This document shows positions 49,147 through 60,418 of a stretch of 64,000 nt of DNA, piece by piece. Origin of the DNA: PALSA-188 sp963720075. Its GTDB lineage: Bacteria > Acidobacteriota > Terriglobia > Terriglobales > Acidobacteriaceae. Positions within the stretch are counted from its first letter, which is position 1; each line of letters opens with the position of its first letter. Location: NCBI GenBank assembly GCA_963720075.1, contig CAVREG010000019.1, positions 868,001 to 932,000 on the forward strand, given 5' to 3'. The notes beneath the pieces were generated by a model. That model searched no databases. It saw only the letters and a program-made list of their open reading frames with translations, and was not told where the DNA came from. Both the position numbers and the translations under genes were made by a program.

Positions 49147-50112
49147 TTAGTGGCGCGCGACCCAGAGCAGCAATCCGAATACGACAATCGGAATCAGGAA
49201 CAGCATCAAGTAAAACAATATTTTTCGGCTGTAAGGCTGACGGCGAGTCTTCCAATCTCGCAGTTCTGGGCGCTCTGCGACCCCGACCTGGTCCTGATGC
49301 TCTAAATCCAAAATCATTTCCTTCGCGGTTGCGTAACGCTTCGTCGGGTCGCGCTCCAACGCACGATAAATAATCTCTTGTAGTTGCGGAGTAATGCTGG
49401 GATCAACTTCTCTCGCGGGAATGGGATTATTAAGCACCCTGTCGTTCATGATAAGAAAAGCGTTTGAGCCGCTGAAAGGCACTTTGCCAGTCAGCATCTC
49501 GTAAAGCATGACGCCCAGTGCAAAGATGTCGCTGCGGGCATCGCCACGTTTTCCTTTTACTTGTTCGGGAGAAATATAATCCGGCGTTCCCATGGTCTGC
49601 GAGAACTTCGCGAACGTCAGCCGTCGAGCCGCTACATCAGCGGCGATTCCAAAATCAATCAGCTTGATGTTGTCGTTCGCGTCAATCATGATGTTTTCAG
49701 GCTTTAGATCGCGATGGACGATTCCATGCGAGTGAATGTAGTCGAGGGCATTTGCAATCCCGACCGCAATCCGCGTTGCGCGTTCCGGCGGAAGCTTCTT
49801 TTCTTCATTCAGTAGTTGCCGTAACAGGCGTCCCTCTACCCATTCCATCACCATGTACGGCTGGCTCTGTCCGTTTTGCGGGAGCACTTTCATCACGCCG
49901 GGATGGTCGAGTTTCCTCCCGATGTCGCCCTCGCGATGAAAGCGATCGGAGAAAACGGGATCGCCTTCCATCTCCGGATGCGGAACTTTGATAGCAACGG
50001 GAAGTCCGGTGCGCATGTCCGTTGCGCGAAAAATGGAAGCCATGCCGCTGCGCGCGGCGACTCCGTCTATTCGATATTCGTCGAGTTGGTCGCCAGTTTG
50101 CAGTGAGGACAT
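49147..50112 (-). CDS. Membrane Ser/Thr protein kinase
   Basis: A 321-residue Hanks-type kinase with one C-terminal membrane helix (about 297-317: ILFYLMLFLIPIVVFGLLLW). The kinase domain (about 12-265) has Lys42 in VAIKVPHPE, the catalytic loop HRDLKPEN (Asp135), DFG (Asp153) and TPDYISPEQVKG. The glycine loop is degenerate (GVAARSGMASIF in place of GxGxxG), but the rest is intact. A PP2C phosphatase gene lies just upstream on the same strand, giving the classical kinase-phosphatase pair. Possible roles are cell-envelope or growth control. Confidence 0.92.
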   Translation of the reverse strand: MSSLQTGDQLDEYRIDGVAARSGMASIFRATDMRTGLPVAIKVPHPEMEGDPVFSDRFHREGDIGRKLDHPGVMKVLPQNGQSQPYMVMEWVEGRLLRQLLNEEKKLPPERATRIAVGIANALDYIHSHGIVHRDLKPENIMIDANDNIKLIDFGIAADVAARRLTFAKFSQTMGTPDYISPEQVKGKRGDARSDIFALGVMLYEMLTGKVPFSGSNAFLIMNDRVLNNPIPAREVDPSITPQLQEIIYRALERDPTKRYATAKEMILDLEHQDQVGVAERPELRDWKTRRQPYSRKILFYLMLFLIPIVVFGLLLWVARH

Positions 50113-50260
50113 TTGTGTTCGAGACGGTATTTCCCAAAATCTATGCGTTCAGAATACCTACATTCCCCATAATGAAAGCATAAAAAGTTCGTAAGACTCG
50201 AAAACGCCCTGTCATCCCGACTGAACCGGCAGTTTTGATTAAGATGACAGTTTATGAAAC

Positions 50261-51121
50261 CTACCGCAGCCGATACGGCCTTCCTCTGTACATCCCGACG
50301 CGCTCCACGCTGCGAATTCGAATTAACTGAACGGTGATATTATCGCTGCCGTCCACCTGGTTCGCGACCGCAACGAGCCTATGCGCGGCGGCATCCAGAT
50401 CCGAGCTGTGAGTCGCTATAGTCGCTATTTCTGAAGGAGTAACCGCGCCGTGAAGCCCATCGGAACACAACACCAGCACATCTCCAAGTAGAACTTGATG
50501 CTCGCTGGTCTCAACGTTCACAGACATCTCGCCGCCGATTGATCGGCTTAGTACGTGCCGTGTTGGAGATTCGGATGCTTCCTGGCTGGAAAGAAGCCCC
50601 ATTCGGGCTTGTTCGCCTGCTACGGTATGGTCACGAGTAAGAATTGTGGCGTGAGCACGCCGGATTAGGTAGCAGCGCGAGTCTCCCACATGCGCAATCG
50701 AAGCTCGATCAAATCGTAAGGCGCAACCCACGAACGTGGTAGCCATCGCGGCTCGCCCCACTCCGGTCTTCATCCCTGCCTCATAGACCTCCAGGTTTGC
50801 CGCTTTCACAAGGCGAGAAAGTAGTGCCGAATGTTGCTCCTCCCCCGGAGCCTCGCGAAACCCGGCAAGCACGCTTTCGACCGCCATACGGGAAGCAACT
50901 TCGCCTTTATCTTGTCCTCCAACGCCGTCCGCAAGCGCGAACAGCCATCCATGCGAACGCAGCTGCATTGGGGTAGTCGGAACGAAATGGCCAAAATAGT
51001 CTTCGTTATGTGGGCGCACTTTTCCGGTATCCGAAAGCTCTGCGAACTCAACGTCCAGCGTGGGATTTATTGCCAAATGGTTGTGTTCCGAAGTCTCCGA
51101 GATTCGATGGCGGTAGTTCAT
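50261..51121 (-). CDS. PP2C-family Ser/Thr protein phosphatase
   Basis: A 286-residue metal-dependent phosphatase. Motifs: RPHNEDYFGHF (Asp for metal), LFALADGVGGQDKGEVAS, IAHVGDSRCYLIRRA, LTRDHTVAGEQARMGLL, VLCSDGLHGAVTP and GSDNITVQLI. Length and pattern match bacterial PrpC/PstP-like enzymes without extra domains. It precedes the kinase gene by 148 bases on the same strand and likely reverses its phosphorylations. The ATG at 51121 is preferred over the TTG at 51127. Confidence 0.93.
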   Translation of the reverse strand: MNYRHRISETSEHNHLAINPTLDVEFAELSDTGKVRPHNEDYFGHFVPTTPMQLRSHGWLFALADGVGGQDKGEVASRMAVESVLAGFREAPGEEQHSALLSRLVKAANLEVYEAGMKTGVGRAAMATTFVGCALRFDRASIAHVGDSRCYLIRRAHATILTRDHTVAGEQARMGLLSSQEASESPTRHVLSRSIGGEMSVNVETSEHQVLLGDVLVLCSDGLHGAVTPSEIATIATHSSDLDAAAHRLVAVANQVDGSDNITVQLIRIRSVERVGMYRGRPYRLR

Positions 51122-51137
51122 GACCAAGGAGGACCAC

Positions 51138-51223
51138 GTAGAGACAGCCGCCCTCGGCTATCTAGTCGAGCGCAGCTCGACAAAGAATTATAAAACGGAC
51201 AGCCGAGGGCGGGCTGTCCCTAC
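51138..51223. repeat. 86-bp fold-back element with inner palindrome
   Basis: Outer arms GTAGAGACAGCCGCCCTCGG (51138 onward) and AGCCGAGGGCGGGCTGTCCC (51201 onward) are near-perfect inverted repeats of about 22 bases. GTCGAGC-GC-AGCTCGAC-like palindrome lies between. A related sequence, GTAAGGACAGCCGCCC, occurs inside metH. Confidence 0.75.
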
Positions 51224-51239
51224 CGGAGTGCGGAGAAAA

Positions 51240-51263
51240 GGCGGACGCGTTATCGCGTCCGCC
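51240..51263 (-). terminator. Perfect hairpin terminator on the minus strand
   Basis: GGCGGACGCG and CGCGTCCGCC (10 bp, perfect) with a TTAT loop; read on the minus strand it is followed by TTTTCTCC. It lies 13 bases after the stop of a 27-residue peptide frame (51277-51360) and implies a minus-strand transcript ending here. Confidence 0.7.
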
Positions 51264-51276
51264 CAATGGCCTGAAC

Positions 51277-51360
51277 CTAATGAATGACCGCTACGACGCA
51301 GCCGGTATTCGTTCCTCCACAAAGCGTCGTTCGTCCGCTCTTCTTCCTCTTCTTCCTCAT
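51277..51360 (-). CDS. Candidate 27-residue basic Cys-containing peptide
   Basis: On the minus strand an ATG at 51360 opens a 27-codon frame: MRKKRKKSGRTTL then CGGTNTGCVVAVIH and TAG. The first seven residues are strongly basic; the second half has two Cys six apart and a hydrophobic end. An intrinsic terminator follows 13 bases later, which argues for a real transcript. No strong Shine-Dalgarno is present. A longer overlapping frame (51188-51430, beginning MNPLLALGVALARAIYGGIF) runs through the terminator and is the alternative; a frameshift joining the two is also possible. Speculative. Confidence 0.3.
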   Translation of the reverse strand: MRKKRKKSGRTTLCGGTNTGCVVAVIH

Positions 51361-51523
51361 TCGGGTAAAGAAATATCCCGCCATAGATGGCCCGCGCTAG
51401 CGCCACACCCAACGCAAGCAGAGGATTCATCTTACCGCCATATACTTAACGGACCGACTACAGAGAAAACATATCGGCGCCTTGCCAGCAATGCGTTTGA
51501 CTCGCCGCAGTGTGGCCCCTAAT

Positions 51524-54598
<3,075 letters not shown>

Positions 54599-54714
54599 AT
54601 TCGCGAAATTCAGCGCGCTTACTACTTGCGCTTCCCTAATTTCGAATGGCGCGCCTCCGGATGGCGATTACTCTCGTCAAAAGTGGCGTCGTTGGGTGAT
54701 ACTCTACGCTACCT

Positions 54715-55371
54715 ATGGCAGTACCGATCAACTCGAAAACGAATCAAAAGACTGCTAAGGAACCACGATGGCTCGCCGTAATAGCTATGCTCGCGAGCGG
54801 TCTTGTCTACGCAGCATTGCCCAGCAGCCTTTCAGTTGGTCCGCACTGGCTGCTGCTGATGGTCATCGTTGCAATAGTCATTTCCGTAGTTATCTCACAC
54901 CGGGTAGGACATCACACAGCAGACAGGATGATTGGGTATGCAGCCAGTGGGATTTTAACCCTGGCACTTATCTGGTCTTTAGGTCTGCTTGTGGCCGCTA
55001 TTCCCAAGCACGATATAGACCCAAAAGTTCTGCTCCGGTCTGCAGTCGCGTTGTGGGTGACAAACATTCTCGTGTTTGCGCTGTGGTACTGGCGTCTTGA
55101 CGCTGGTGGTCCGCACGAGCGTGAAAAGGAACCGGGGCATAAAGAGGGAGCTTTCTTGTTTCCGCAGATGAACCTCGCGAAAATCTCCGACCCTAACTGG
55201 TCGCCAAATTTTGTGGATTATTTGTTCCTGGCCTTCAACACCAGCACAGCCTTGTCGCCAGCGGATACTCCAGCTTTATCTCGCTGGGCGAAGATTCTCA
55301 TGATGATTCAGGCGACCATTTCGCTGACGGTGCTTGCATTGCTGGCTGCTAGAGCCGTAAACATCCTCTAA
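54715..55371 (+). CDS. DUF1345-like membrane protein
   Basis: A 218-residue membrane protein with about six helices. It has a cytoplasmic, polar N-tail, GLVYAALPSSLSVGPHWLLL, ADRMIGYAASGILTLALIWS, LWVTNILVFALWYWRLDAGG and a C-terminal segment FLAFNTSTALSPADTPALSR, which resembles the potassium-channel-like end of DUF1345 proteins (a pore-like loop between two helices). No function is established; ion conduction would be a guess. Stands alone. Confidence 0.75.
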   Translation: MAVPINSKTNQKTAKEPRWLAVIAMLASGLVYAALPSSLSVGPHWLLLMVIVAIVISVVISHRVGHHTADRMIGYAASGILTLALIWSLGLLVAAIPKHDIDPKVLLRSAVALWVTNILVFALWYWRLDAGGPHEREKEPGHKEGAFLFPQMNLAKISDPNWSPNFVDYLFLAFNTSTALSPADTPALSRWAKILMMIQATISLTVLALLAARAVNIL

Positions 55372-55423
55372 TTGGCTTCCGTACCCGTGAGGGACGGTAC
55401 CTCCTTCTTTATTGATTTTGTCC

Positions 55424-55580
55424 AGGCGGGCTGGCTCACCTTTGAGATTTTGATTTCCCGGGCACCATAAAGGAACGAAGGCTGCCCCACTCGTCGAAAC
55501 AATCGCGACGAGTGGGACAACCGTCGTTAGTTATGATCTTAAGGGAGATCAAAATCTCAGCAAAGATGGCCAGCCCGCCT
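55424..55580. repeat. 157-bp imperfect long hairpin (fold-back element)
   Basis: The sequence folds on itself along nearly its whole length. Outer arms AGGCGGGCTGGC (55424-55435) and GCCAGCCCGCCT (55569-55580) are perfect, GAGATTTTGAT pairs with ATCAAAATCTC further in, and ACTCGTCG (55489-55496) with CGACGAGT (55506-55513) at the tip. Between these the two sides also match with small gaps. Could be a MITE-like element, a structured RNA or a terminator of the upstream gene. Confidence 0.75.
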
Positions 55581-55817
55581 CCAAGTGGAGCTTCTATTAC
55601 TGAGTGGGACCACCCACCAATGCAAAATCGTCTCAATTTTGACATCCACGATTGGCAGGTTACCGCCGATTACTATGGTGGTTCTATTCCCTTTCGCCCG
55701 ATTGCCCAGCCTACACGGACCCACCTATAATTGAATCACTCTGGTAAGGATTCTCTCTTCAGGTTGCAGGTAGGTAGCCGCTGAGGTGTGTTTTCCTCCG
55801 GTTGTGAACGGTTTCCT
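55581..55817. other. Spacer after the long hairpin
   Basis: About 240 bases between the fold-back element and the transglycosylase gene; with the hairpin and its left flank the gene-free stretch is 55372-55817. Short frames here have no family resemblance. It probably contains the transglycosylase promoter, not identified. Confidence 0.35.
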
Positions 55818-56651
55818 ATGCGAAAACGCCTGCAACTTGCCCTGATGCTCATTCCCGCAACTGCGGCCTTCCTTTCCGTCATGCCACGAGCGCAGGCTCA
55901 GACCAGCGCCCTGGAGGTCATTACTGCGACTACCGACGACAGCGGCCACAAGATCTATGTGAACGACTCGGTTCAAGCTCCTCCGAAGCGCGCGAGCACT
56001 CCGTCATACCGGCAGAGTTCACTGGTTTATTGGAGTGTGACCGACCACCGCTGGAAACCCGTCCCGGCGGCAAATGTCCGTTCCGCTCGCTCGGCCGCCG
56101 ATGAAGTCAAAATGATTCTCTCGCGCCGCTCGCAAAGCCCGAGTTTTCAGAGGCCTTCTGCACAGGTTTTTACGCAGTCTGAGATTGATGCAGCCATCAA
56201 AGAGGCGGCGCTTCAACACAATGTTGACCCAAACCTGGTCCGGGCGGTAATCAAAGTCGAATCGAATTTCAACCCCAACGCTCTCTCCCCAAAGGGGGCA
56301 ATGGGACTCATGCAACTGATGCCACAAACGGCGCGTGAGTTAAACGTCACCAATCCGTTTGATCCGCAACAAAATGTAGATGCAGGGGTTCGTCACTTGA
56401 AGCACCTGATGGAGAGTTATGGTGGCGATGTGAACCTGACACTTGCTGCCTACAACGCTGGGGCGGGCGCGGTGGCGCGAAGTGCAGGCGTACCTAATTT
56501 TCCGGAGACCCGCAATTATGTAAAGCGGATCACCAATCTTTATCACGGTGAACCCGGATCAATCACGCGGAACTTAAGGGTTCCGGCTTATTCACCAGTC
56601 ATGGTGCAACGAGATGCAAACGGTGTTCTTTATATTAGTAACACCGAATGA
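55818..56651 (+). CDS. Lytic transglycosylase (SLT domain)
   Basis: A 277-residue exported enzyme that cleaves the glycan strands of peptidoglycan, forming 1,6-anhydro ends. Signal peptide about 1-26 (LALMLIPATAAFLSVMPRAQ). An unknown N-terminal beta segment (about 30-115) is followed by the SLT domain (about 120-245): AIKEAALQHNVDPNLVRAVI, catalytic Glu148 in KVESNFNPNALSP, GAMGLMQLMPQTA and NLTLAAYNAGAGAV. ATG at 55818 is preferred, since the open frame upstream adds a ten-residue stretch. Followed at once by an amidase gene, so both act in cell-wall turnover. Confidence 0.92.
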   Translation: MRKRLQLALMLIPATAAFLSVMPRAQAQTSALEVITATTDDSGHKIYVNDSVQAPPKRASTPSYRQSSLVYWSVTDHRWKPVPAANVRSARSAADEVKMILSRRSQSPSFQRPSAQVFTQSEIDAAIKEAALQHNVDPNLVRAVIKVESNFNPNALSPKGAMGLMQLMPQTARELNVTNPFDPQQNVDAGVRHLKHLMESYGGDVNLTLAAYNAGAGAVARSAGVPNFPETRNYVKRITNLYHGEPGSITRNLRVPAYSPVMVQRDANGVLYISNTE

Positions 56652-56708
56652 CGAGGCGCATCTGATAGTTATGGATGGCCTCGCTGAACAGAGCGGTTTC
56701 AACAGCGA

Positions 56709-58784
56709 TTGCAGTTTAATAAATTGAAGAATCCCCATTCAAGCCACCGCTGGCTGTGCGGCAGTGCGGTCGTTCTGATTTTGCTGGTGACGTTGCCTGC
56801 CTTCGCCAACACCTATAAATCAGATTCCTGGGCGCACGGCCAGTTTGCGATCGCGGAACACAAGCGCCAGGAGTTGAATCAGCTTCCGCCAGAGCGCCAG
56901 ACTCGCCGCGAATATCAAAACGTTATTGATTCCTATCGCCGCGTTTACTATGAGTGCCCAACATCCTCCAAAGCCGACGCCAGCGTATTAGCAGTCGCGG
57001 ACGTGCTTGCCGACATGGGCCGGCATTTCCACGACTCAAGAACTTTGCGTTCCGCCATTGCGCAATATGAATTTTTGCGCCGGGAATATCCCGGCAGCAA
57101 ATATCGCTTCGATGCGTTATTTAATACCGCCCACATCTACGCGGATGACCTTGACGAAACAGCTCTCGCCAGAAAAAACTTCGAGGAATTTGTAAGACAA
57201 TACCCACGGAATCACCTTGCTGCCGAGGCTCGCTCATCTCTCGCGAATCTGACCCGACCCGCTGGAAAAGTAGAACAAGCTGAGCTTGGGAAAGAGTCAA
57301 AAGCCGACTTAGAGACGGCCCCAAGTTCTGCCCTACGGAATTCCCGTCAACGGGATTCAATTCAAACTGTAGTTCCTGACGATAATGTCAGGCCCGCGCA
57401 CATCATCTCTATCCATCATTCGTCGAAAGATGGCTCTACCCAGGTGGCCATTGACTTCGACCATCCCGTCACCTACAGATCGCAGCGTATTGAAAATCCC
57501 GATCGCATTGTCTTTGATCTCGACGCAAGCGTTTCCAGGAAGCTGATCGGCAAGACAGTAGATGTTGACGATGACCTGCTGAAGAAAATCCGCGTCGCAC
57601 AGTTCAAGCCGGACCGCGCTCGCATAGTGCTTGAGACCAGCGATCACTCGGACTTCAGCGCGACCGTGGAATCGCATCCCGCGCGCCTGATTATTAATCT
57701 CAAAGACAGTCGCGTCCAGACGCAGGGACTTGAGAACAAAGATGTCGAGAGCAGCTCGAATCTTTCCCGACAAAGGCCCCGGGAAGGGAAAGACCGTTCG
57801 CGTGTGGATCAGGCATCGGGAGATGCCGAGTCGCAAAACACCGTAAGCCCCACTCTGCCCCTCAAGCGGATCGTTGAGGCTGACGAGGACGACACCGTAG
57901 CGAAGCTGAATCCAGTCACTCCCCCGCCCTCGGCGGCGCGGAGATCCCCACATTCGCCGTCTTCCAAAGACCGAGCATCAATAGATCACCGCAAGGCAGT
58001 TCAGGTAGATGTTCGAGAGGCACAGCCAACCGCAAGCGGCGACCGTTCCCTGATTCGCGCATTGGGCTTGAAAATCGGAAAAATCGTGATTGACCCGGGC
58101 CACGGAGGCTACGATACCGGCACTATCGGTCCACACTCCCTCGAAGAGAAGGACTTGGTCCTGGACGTAAGTCGCCGCCTCGGCAAGCTGCTGGAATCGA
58201 GATTAGGCGCTCAGGTTGTTTTCACCCGCAAAGACGACACCTTCGTTCCGCTCGAAACCCGCACTGCCATTGCCAATCGGGAACAGGCTGATCTTTTCGT
58301 CTCGGTTCACGCCAACTCCAGCCATGACCCTGCCGCCCGAGGCGTCGAGACTTATTATCTGAACTTCAGTTCTTCTCCGGATGCGCTCGAAGTCGCAGCT
58401 CGCGAAAATGCTGTCTCCGAAACGTCAATCCACGAACTTCAAGATTTGGTGAAGCAGATCGCGCTGAAAGAAAAGATAGAAGAATCCCGAGAATTTGCCT
58501 CTGACGTGCAGGAGGAATTGCATAGCGGATTGTCGTTCCGAAATCCCGGTCTCCGCGACCGTGGTGTCAAAAAGGCGCCCTTTATAGTGCTTATCGGAGC
58601 GAACATGCCATCTATTTTGGCGGAGATCTCCTTCGTAAGTAATCCCGGCGATGAGCGCCGTCTCAAAACTGCGGCATACCGCCAACGCATTGCCGAATCC
58701 CTCTATCGCGGCATTTCCAAATACGTCAACGGCCTAAGCGGCGTAAAAGTAGCCAGCAAGATCGAAAAGACCTCGGGACAGTAG
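56709..58784 (+). CDS. N-acetylmuramoyl-L-alanine amidase with TPR and AMIN domains
   Basis: A 691-residue exported enzyme. Signal/anchor about 15-35 (VVLILLVTLPAFA). N-terminal TPR-like helices (about 50-180: VIDSYRRVYYECPTSSKADA), an AMIN domain (about 225-335: STQVAIDFDHPVTYRSQRIE) that targets peptidoglycan, a Ser/Pro/Arg-rich linker, and the Amidase_3 catalytic domain (about 455-680: GKIVIDPGHGGYDTGTIGPH, SLEEKDLVLDVSRRL, FVSVHANSS and LAEISFVSNPGDE) with zinc-binding His and Glu. It cuts the amide between MurNAc and the stem peptide, helping daughter-cell separation. TTG at 56709 is the start of the frame; a later start may be used. Confidence 0.9.
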   Translation: MQFNKLKNPHSSHRWLCGSAVVLILLVTLPAFANTYKSDSWAHGQFAIAEHKRQELNQLPPERQTRREYQNVIDSYRRVYYECPTSSKADASVLAVADVLADMGRHFHDSRTLRSAIAQYEFLRREYPGSKYRFDALFNTAHIYADDLDETALARKNFEEFVRQYPRNHLAAEARSSLANLTRPAGKVEQAELGKESKADLETAPSSALRNSRQRDSIQTVVPDDNVRPAHIISIHHSSKDGSTQVAIDFDHPVTYRSQRIENPDRIVFDLDASVSRKLIGKTVDVDDDLLKKIRVAQFKPDRARIVLETSDHSDFSATVESHPARLIINLKDSRVQTQGLENKDVESSSNLSRQRPREGKDRSRVDQASGDAESQNTVSPTLPLKRIVEADEDDTVAKLNPVTPPPSAARRSPHSPSSKDRASIDHRKAVQVDVREAQPTASGDRSLIRALGLKIGKIVIDPGHGGYDTGTIGPHSLEEKDLVLDVSRRLGKLLESRLGAQVVFTRKDDTFVPLETRTAIANREQADLFVSVHANSSHDPAARGVETYYLNFSSSPDALEVAARENAVSETSIHELQDLVKQIALKEKIEESREFASDVQEELHSGLSFRNPGLRDRGVKKAPFIVLIGANMPSILAEISFVSNPGDERRLKTAAYRQRIAESLYRGISKYVNGLSGVKVASKIEKTSGQ

Positions 58785-58905
58785 CAGGAGCTCCTGATCA
58801 TAAGGAATACGGGCGTTTCCGGGTCAAGCCCGGCGGGAGGCAATCCCATCGCACGACCCCTGGGAGCTGCCATGGAAACTTTAATCGCCCATCTGTAGTC
58901 TAATA

Positions 58906-60087
58906 ATGAAGGCGTTTGCGCGGCTTTTCATGAAAATCGTCAGATTCTTGCTTTTCTTCACTGTGGCGGCGATGTCCGCTTTCGCTCTTTCGAGTCCGCC
59001 TGCCGCAGTGAACAACAAGTCATCCGCCATCCTCCCCACGGAATTTGCTGGATGGAACCTGGTTGGCACCGTGCAAACGAGCAAAGACCCTGCGGTCGCC
59101 GATCCTGTCAATGCGGCGGTGTTAAAGGAATACGGCTTTAATGGCTTTAACTCCGCCCTCTATACCCGCGATGACGGACGCAAACTAACGGTTCGAGCCG
59201 CGCGCTTTCAGGACGCGAGCGGCGCTTATGGCGCTTTCACTTATTACAAGATCCCGCAGATGCAGAGAGAAAAGATTGGCGACCAGGGCGCGTCTTTTAA
59301 TGAGCGCGTATTGTTCTATCGCGGCGATATCGTGATTGACGCCCAATTTCAAAAACTCTCCGCAATGTCGGCCGAGGAGTTGCGCGATTTATCCGCGGAG
59401 CTTCCGCCGCCAGCCGCTAATGCCGCAGGCCTGCCTGGACTTCCCGCATATTTACCCGCCAAGGGTTACGAAAAGAATACGGCGAAATACATAGTCGGTC
59501 CGGCCGCGCTGGAAAAGCTCGGCGCCCCGCTTAGCTCCCAACTCGTGGATTTTAACGCCGGGGCGGAAGTAGTTCTCGGAGATTACAGCACCGGCGACGG
59601 CCAAGCCCGTCTCGCCTTGATCTCTTATCCCACGCCGCAGATTGCGATGGCGCACCTCCGGGCAATTGAGTCCGCCAAACAACAAAGCGCACAGGGGCCT
59701 CCCACGCTCGATCCCGCTACCACATTCGATAAGCGCACCGGACCCATCATTGTCGTGGTCAGCGGTCCGATTTCGAAGAGCGACGCAAAGTCTCTGCTCT
59801 CTTCGGTGAACTATGAGGCCGACGTTACCTGGAATAAAAACACATATTTTTCCCGAAGAGATGATCCCGCAAACTTCATCGTGAACGTCATCTATTTGTG
59901 CGCGATTCTTGGTGGCTTTGCAATTATCTCCGGCATCGCTTTCGGGGGAATTCGGATACTGGCAAGACGGCTTTTCCCCGACAGGTTGTTCGATCGCCCA
60001 GACATGGGGCTGATCTCCCTGCACCTTTCAGGAAATGGACCTCCATCCTCGGCAACCGACGTAAGTTCATCAATCAAGGCGCTTTAG
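58906..60087 (+). CDS. DUF6599-like secreted/membrane protein
   Basis: A 393-residue protein: signal peptide (IVRFLLFFTVAAMSAFA), a large periplasmic part (about 30-310) with TEFAGWNLVGTVQTSKDPAV, YTRDDGRKLTVRAARFQDAS and VLFYRGDIVIDAQF, then one C-terminal membrane helix (about 335-360: VIYLCAILGGFAIISGIAFG) and a cytoplasmic tail. This layout, with the GW-containing N-terminus and DUF6599-like repeats, is common in Acidobacteriota and has no known function. The start may be 58906 or 58930. The upstream gap contains a small CGGGTCAAGCCCGG palindrome. Confidence 0.72.
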   Translation: MKAFARLFMKIVRFLLFFTVAAMSAFALSSPPAAVNNKSSAILPTEFAGWNLVGTVQTSKDPAVADPVNAAVLKEYGFNGFNSALYTRDDGRKLTVRAARFQDASGAYGAFTYYKIPQMQREKIGDQGASFNERVLFYRGDIVIDAQFQKLSAMSAEELRDLSAELPPPAANAAGLPGLPAYLPAKGYEKNTAKYIVGPAALEKLGAPLSSQLVDFNAGAEVVLGDYSTGDGQARLALISYPTPQIAMAHLRAIESAKQQSAQGPPTLDPATTFDKRTGPIIVVVSGPISKSDAKSLLSSVNYEADVTWNKNTYFSRRDDPANFIVNVIYLCAILGGFAIISGIAFGGIRILARRLFPDRLFDRPDMGLISLHLSGNGPPSSATDVSSSIKAL

Positions 60088-60189
60088 GCGGTCCAGCAGC
60101 TGAAACGTCTCACAATGATGCAGTTACCGATGATGTTTACAGTCTTTGTAAGATATTGAAAGTAAAGGTATTTATTTCCTAGAAATTCC

Positions 60190-60218
60190 TTGACACCCCC
60201 TTTTCGGCCCCATAAGAT
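60190..60218 (+). promoter_or_regulatory. Near-consensus sigma-70 promoter
   Basis: TTGACA (60190-60195), 17-base spacer, TAAGAT (60213-60218). This is the best promoter match in the window. An intrinsic terminator lies about 60 bases downstream, with no open frame between them, so it probably drives a short RNA or an attenuated leader. Confidence 0.65.
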
Positions 60219-60224
60219 TTCGCC

Positions 60225-60309
60225 AGAAAGTTTTGACGGTATCCTCCGTTGGAACTATTCTCCCTTGAAAGAGAAGGTCGCCCATGTTGCCGGGCGGCCT
60301 TTTCGTTTT
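60225..60309 (+). ncRNA. Candidate small RNA or attenuated leader
   Basis: From the expected start point (about 60225) to the terminator end is about 85 bases. Three hairpins follow each other: ACGG/CCGT (60236-60249), TTCTC/GAGAA (60258-60275) and the terminator stem (60274-60301). No start codon with a ribosome-binding site opens a useful frame. Could be a trans-acting small RNA or a leader that attenuates the zinc-ribbon gene at 60419. No known RNA family is recognised. Confidence 0.4.
60274..60309 (+). terminator. Strong intrinsic terminator
   Basis: AAGGTCGCCC (60274-60283) and GGGCGGCCTT (60292-60301) pair over ten bases with one U-G wobble and an eight-base loop, then TTTCGTTTTT. A text-book rho-independent terminator located between a promoter and the next gene. 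Confidence 0.85.
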
Positions 60310-60418
60310 TGTGCGGGTCAGAGTGGCTTGCAACAAAATTACCGACAAGGGCCGACAAAACGAAACATTTGGACACTCCCGCATCGTATTAACATGAGTG
60401 TGATCTCCGGGAGAACAT

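Noticed and set aside
51188..51430. 80-residue frame with a poly-Glu tract as a firm gene
   Set aside because: It runs through a terminator and into a repeat. Kept only as the alternative to the short peptide.
55512..55730. 72-codon frame overlapping the long hairpin
   Set aside because: Half of it is one arm of the fold-back element and no start signal is visible.
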